From assembly GCF_024505145.1 (NCBI RefSeq), contig NZ_JANIAA010000018.1, positions 62,001 to 126,000 of the forward strand: DNA of 64,000 nucleotides, in the 5' to 3' direction. The notes under the pieces were generated by a model. It made no database searches. It was not told where the DNA came from and worked only from the letters and a program-made list of their open reading frames with translations. This DNA comes from Streptomyces rugosispiralis (lineage in GTDB: Bacteria > Actinomycetota > Actinomycetes > Streptomycetales > Streptomycetaceae). A program made the translations under genes and the position numbers. Of the stretch, positions 62,100 through 64,000 are shown in pieces (positions within the stretch are counted from its first letter, which is position 1; each line of letters starts with the position of its first letter).

Positions 62100-62587
62100 T
62101 GCGCGTGCTCCAGCGACCTGCGTAGTTCATTGCGGAGTTCGGGGGTGAGCACATGTCCGGCCCGGCCCACGAACAGCGCCATGTGATAGGCGACGACGGT
62201 CATGTCGCAGTCGGGGGTGGCGTGCACCCCCAGCAGCGAACCGTCGCTGATCGACATGACGAACAGACTGCCCTCGTCCATCGCCACCATCGTCTGCTTG
62301 ACACCGCCGGCGTCCATCAGCTTCGCCGCGCCGAGCGTGAGGCTGCCGAGCCCCGAGACGATCGTCGCGAGATCCGCGCTGGAGCCCTTGGGGCCGTCCT
62401 GCGCCGACGGATCGGCCGCCGCGGCCGCGGCGTGGTGCCGTGTGTCGGAGGAGAGCAGCATCAGCCCGTCGGTCGAGACGACCACGACCGAGCGGACGCC
62501 CGGCACCTCCTCGACCAGGTTCGCCAGCAACCAGTGCAGATTACGGGCCTCGCGACTCAACCCGTAGGTACTACTGGGCGCATTCAC
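62096..62587 (-). CDS. Conservon roadblock/LC7 protein CvnB
   Basis: A 163-residue roadblock/LC7 protein, a small alpha/beta dimer that regulates GTPases (MglB-like). Typical stretches are LLANLVEEVPGVRSVVVVST, DGLMLLSSD and DGSLLGVHATPDCDMTVVAY. An Ala-rich insert of about 25 residues interrupts the first half. The GTG start overlaps the cvnA stop by 4 bases. Confidence 0.93.
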   Translation of the reverse strand: MNAPSSTYGLSREARNLHWLLANLVEEVPGVRSVVVVSTDGLMLLSSDTRHHAAAAAADPSAQDGPKGSSADLATIVSGLGSLTLGAAKLMDAGGVKQTMVAMDEGSLFVMSISDGSLLGVHATPDCDMTVVAYHMALFVGRAGHVLTPELRNELRRSLEHAQ

Positions 62588-64000
62588 CCGCGTGCCTCCT
62601 CAACCGTGCCACCCTCGTTCTGCGCCCCCGTTTGCCCTGCTGGTCCTCCGTGCCCCCGCGCGGGCTCGCCGCGGGCGGCGGCCTCGGCGGCGGCGTCGCG
62701 GTGTCCCTCGCGGGCGCCGCGCTGGAAACCACCGAGCCGGCGGCGCAGTTCCTCCGCGTTCACCGAGCCGGTCCGCTCCCGTGGATCGGGCTCCCGGAGG
62801 GCCACGTTCCGCGGTCGGCGCTTGGGAAGCCCCTTGTCGGTGCGCGCCGCCTCGTCGTCCGGGCGGGCGTGCTGGTCGGGGCCGATGGCGTACGGATCGG
62901 CGGACGGCTCACCGCCGCCTGCCCGCTCACCACCCTCCGCCGTCCCGCCGCCGGACGACGGCGGGGCGCTGCTTTCCGGGCCGTCGTACGACGCCGGGGC
63001 GCTGTGTGCCGGACCGCCGTTGGCCGGGCCCCAGGCGGCCGCGCCGACCGGGCGTATGCCGTGGCCGCCGAGGTACCACTCGCGGTCCGCCTGGCCGTCG
63101 GGGTCCACGTGGGCGTCGCGGCCGTCGGCGTCCGCACGGTTCGCGGCGTCCGCACGTACGTCCCGACCCCCACGGTCCTCGCGGTCCTGGCGGCTTCCGG
63201 GGTCGGCGGGATCCGTACGGTCCGAGCGGCCACCGCGGTCCTCGGAGTCCCCTTGGCTCTCGCGCAGGCGGCGGAGCGTCAGCTCCATCGTCTGCTCGAC
63301 GGCCGGGACCTCCGGCTCCTCGGGCCGGGCCGCCGGGGCCTGGTCGTCCGCGCCGGACCGGGCGCCGTCCTGCCCTTCGGTCTGGGCCAGCTTGGGGACG
63401 CGCTTGGGCAGGGCGGGCAGCGCACCGGTGCTCTCCGCGGCCGGATGGCCACGCGGCGGCGTGGGCTCCATGGGGTAGTCGCGGCCCGTGTCCCCCGTCA
63501 GCCCCCACCGCTCACCGGGGGCGGCCCAGGGGGCGCTCGGCTCCGGCTCCACGGCGGCGTCGGCGGGCTCGGCCACCGGCTCGACGGCCTGGGGCACCGG
63601 GTCCGGCTCCACGGGCGGCGCGACCGGCTCGGCCGGCGGCTCCGCGTCGGCCCCCGCCACACCCTCCTGGTCGACCACGGCCGAACGGGCCTGCCCCGGC
63701 AGCGCGTTGGAGTTCGCCTCCGCCTCCGAGCCCGGGAAGCCCAGGAACGACGACGGTCCGGTGGCGCCGAATGTCGCGCCCACCGGCGGGGCGGGCGGCA
63801 GCCCGGCGCCGGGCGGACCGGAGGGGAGGATCTTCGTCGGGAGGACGACCACGGCCGCCACCCCGCCCGGCTGCTGCTCGCGCAGCTGCACCCGGATGCC
63901 GTGGCGCGCGGCGAGCCGGGTCACCACATACAGCCCGAGGCCCAGCGGGTCCTCCGGCTGGGGGCCCTGGCAGTACTCCGGCACCGGGTCCGCGAGCCGG
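62584..64000 (-). CDS. Conservon sensor kinase-like ATPase CvnA (5' end outside window)
   Basis: Only the C-terminal part is visible. The frame opens at the right edge with the last ATPase box (DPLGLGLYVVTRLAARHGIR, the G2-type motif of HATPase_c) and LREQQPGGVAAVVVLPTKIL. About 430 residues of disordered Pro/Glu/Ala/Asp-rich sequence then run to the stop, ending in an RRRLGGFQRGAREGHRDAAA segment. In conservons CvnA is a membrane histidine-kinase-like protein lacking a classical partner regulator. The long acidic tail is usual for streptomycete members. Confidence 0.88.
   Translation of the reverse strand, partial: RLADPVPEYCQGPQPEDPLGLGLYVVTRLAARHGIRVQLREQQPGGVAAVVVLPTKILPSGPPGAGLPPAPPVGATFGATGPSSFLGFPGSEAEANSNALPGQARSAVVDQEGVAGADAEPPAEPVAPPVEPDPVPQAVEPVAEPADAAVEPEPSAPWAAPGERWGLTGDTGRDYPMEPTPPRGHPAAESTGALPALPKRVPKLAQTEGQDGARSGADDQAPAARPEEPEVPAVEQTMELTLRRLRESQGDSEDRGGRSDRTDPADPGSRQDREDRGGRDVRADAANRADADGRDAHVDPDGQADREWYLGGHGIRPVGAAAWGPANGGPAHSAPASYDGPESSAPPSSGGGTAEGGERAGGGEPSADPYAIGPDQHARPDDEAARTDKGLPKRRPRNVALREPDPRERTGSVNAEELRRRLGGFQRGAREGHRDAAAEAAARGEPARGHGGPAGQTGAQNEGGTVEEARG

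Overview
The window is chromosomal DNA from a Streptomyces or a very close relative. The evidence is very high G+C, frequent GTG and TTG starts, translational coupling by 4-base overlaps, an actinobacterial Rho with a long Arg-rich insert, an nrtL-type ArgS-related protein beside lysA, and a cvn conservon. Most large open frames opposite the real genes are high-G+C shadows.

Core region, about 1-26 kb, nearly all on the minus strand. It holds the F1Fo ATP synthase operon (atpI-B-E-F-H-A-G-D-C, atpC cut by the window edge), with a CRP-like palindrome upstream of atpI. Upstream of it, in order, lie a WecA/MraY-type lipid-linked sugar transferase, a serine hydroxymethyltransferase, a low-molecular-weight PTP homologue lacking its nucleophile cysteine, a Sua5/TsaC protein, prmC, prfA, rpmE, a LytR-CpsA-Psr ligase and rho. 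Then come the threonine/lysine genes thrB, thrC, hom and lysA, nrtL, a receiver-domain protein and a tRNA-Arg(CCG).

Accessory region, about 26.4-46.4 kb, starting at the tRNA. It contains a DUF6879 gene and its small partner (both frameshifted), a SWIM zinc-finger protein, a complete four-gene Wadjet anti-plasmid system (jetABCD, the DUF2397/DUF2398/SMC/DUF2399 type), and an RHH-PIN toxin-antitoxin pair whose toxin is frameshifted. A short tRNA-3'-end-like sequence at 39482 may mark an old attachment site. Next are a three-gene WXG-like / DUF1023 hydrolase / lipoprotein operon, a DUF72 gene, a secreted AA10 lytic polysaccharide monooxygenase (LPMO) behind a perfect CebR-type box, and a scar where a beta-family gene and a second DUF6879 gene have lost their 5' ends.

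Right region, about 46.4-64 kb. It holds a DUF427 protein; a MarR regulator divergent from a 14-TM exporter with a tail of carboxypeptidase-regulatory-like repeats; a DHA1 exporter and LysR regulator separated by six 18-bp tandem repeats; a GNAT acetyltransferase; two divergently transcribed diiron (ferritin-like and AurF-like) proteins followed by a TetR gene with its own palindrome; an NlpC/P60 hydrolase; and a cvnABCD conservon followed by a StyA-like flavin monooxygenase (cvnA runs off the right edge).

I see no integrase, rRNA, CRISPR array or replication origin. The best defined system is Wadjet. The least described combinations are the double-diiron/TetR locus and the exporter with the repeat tail.
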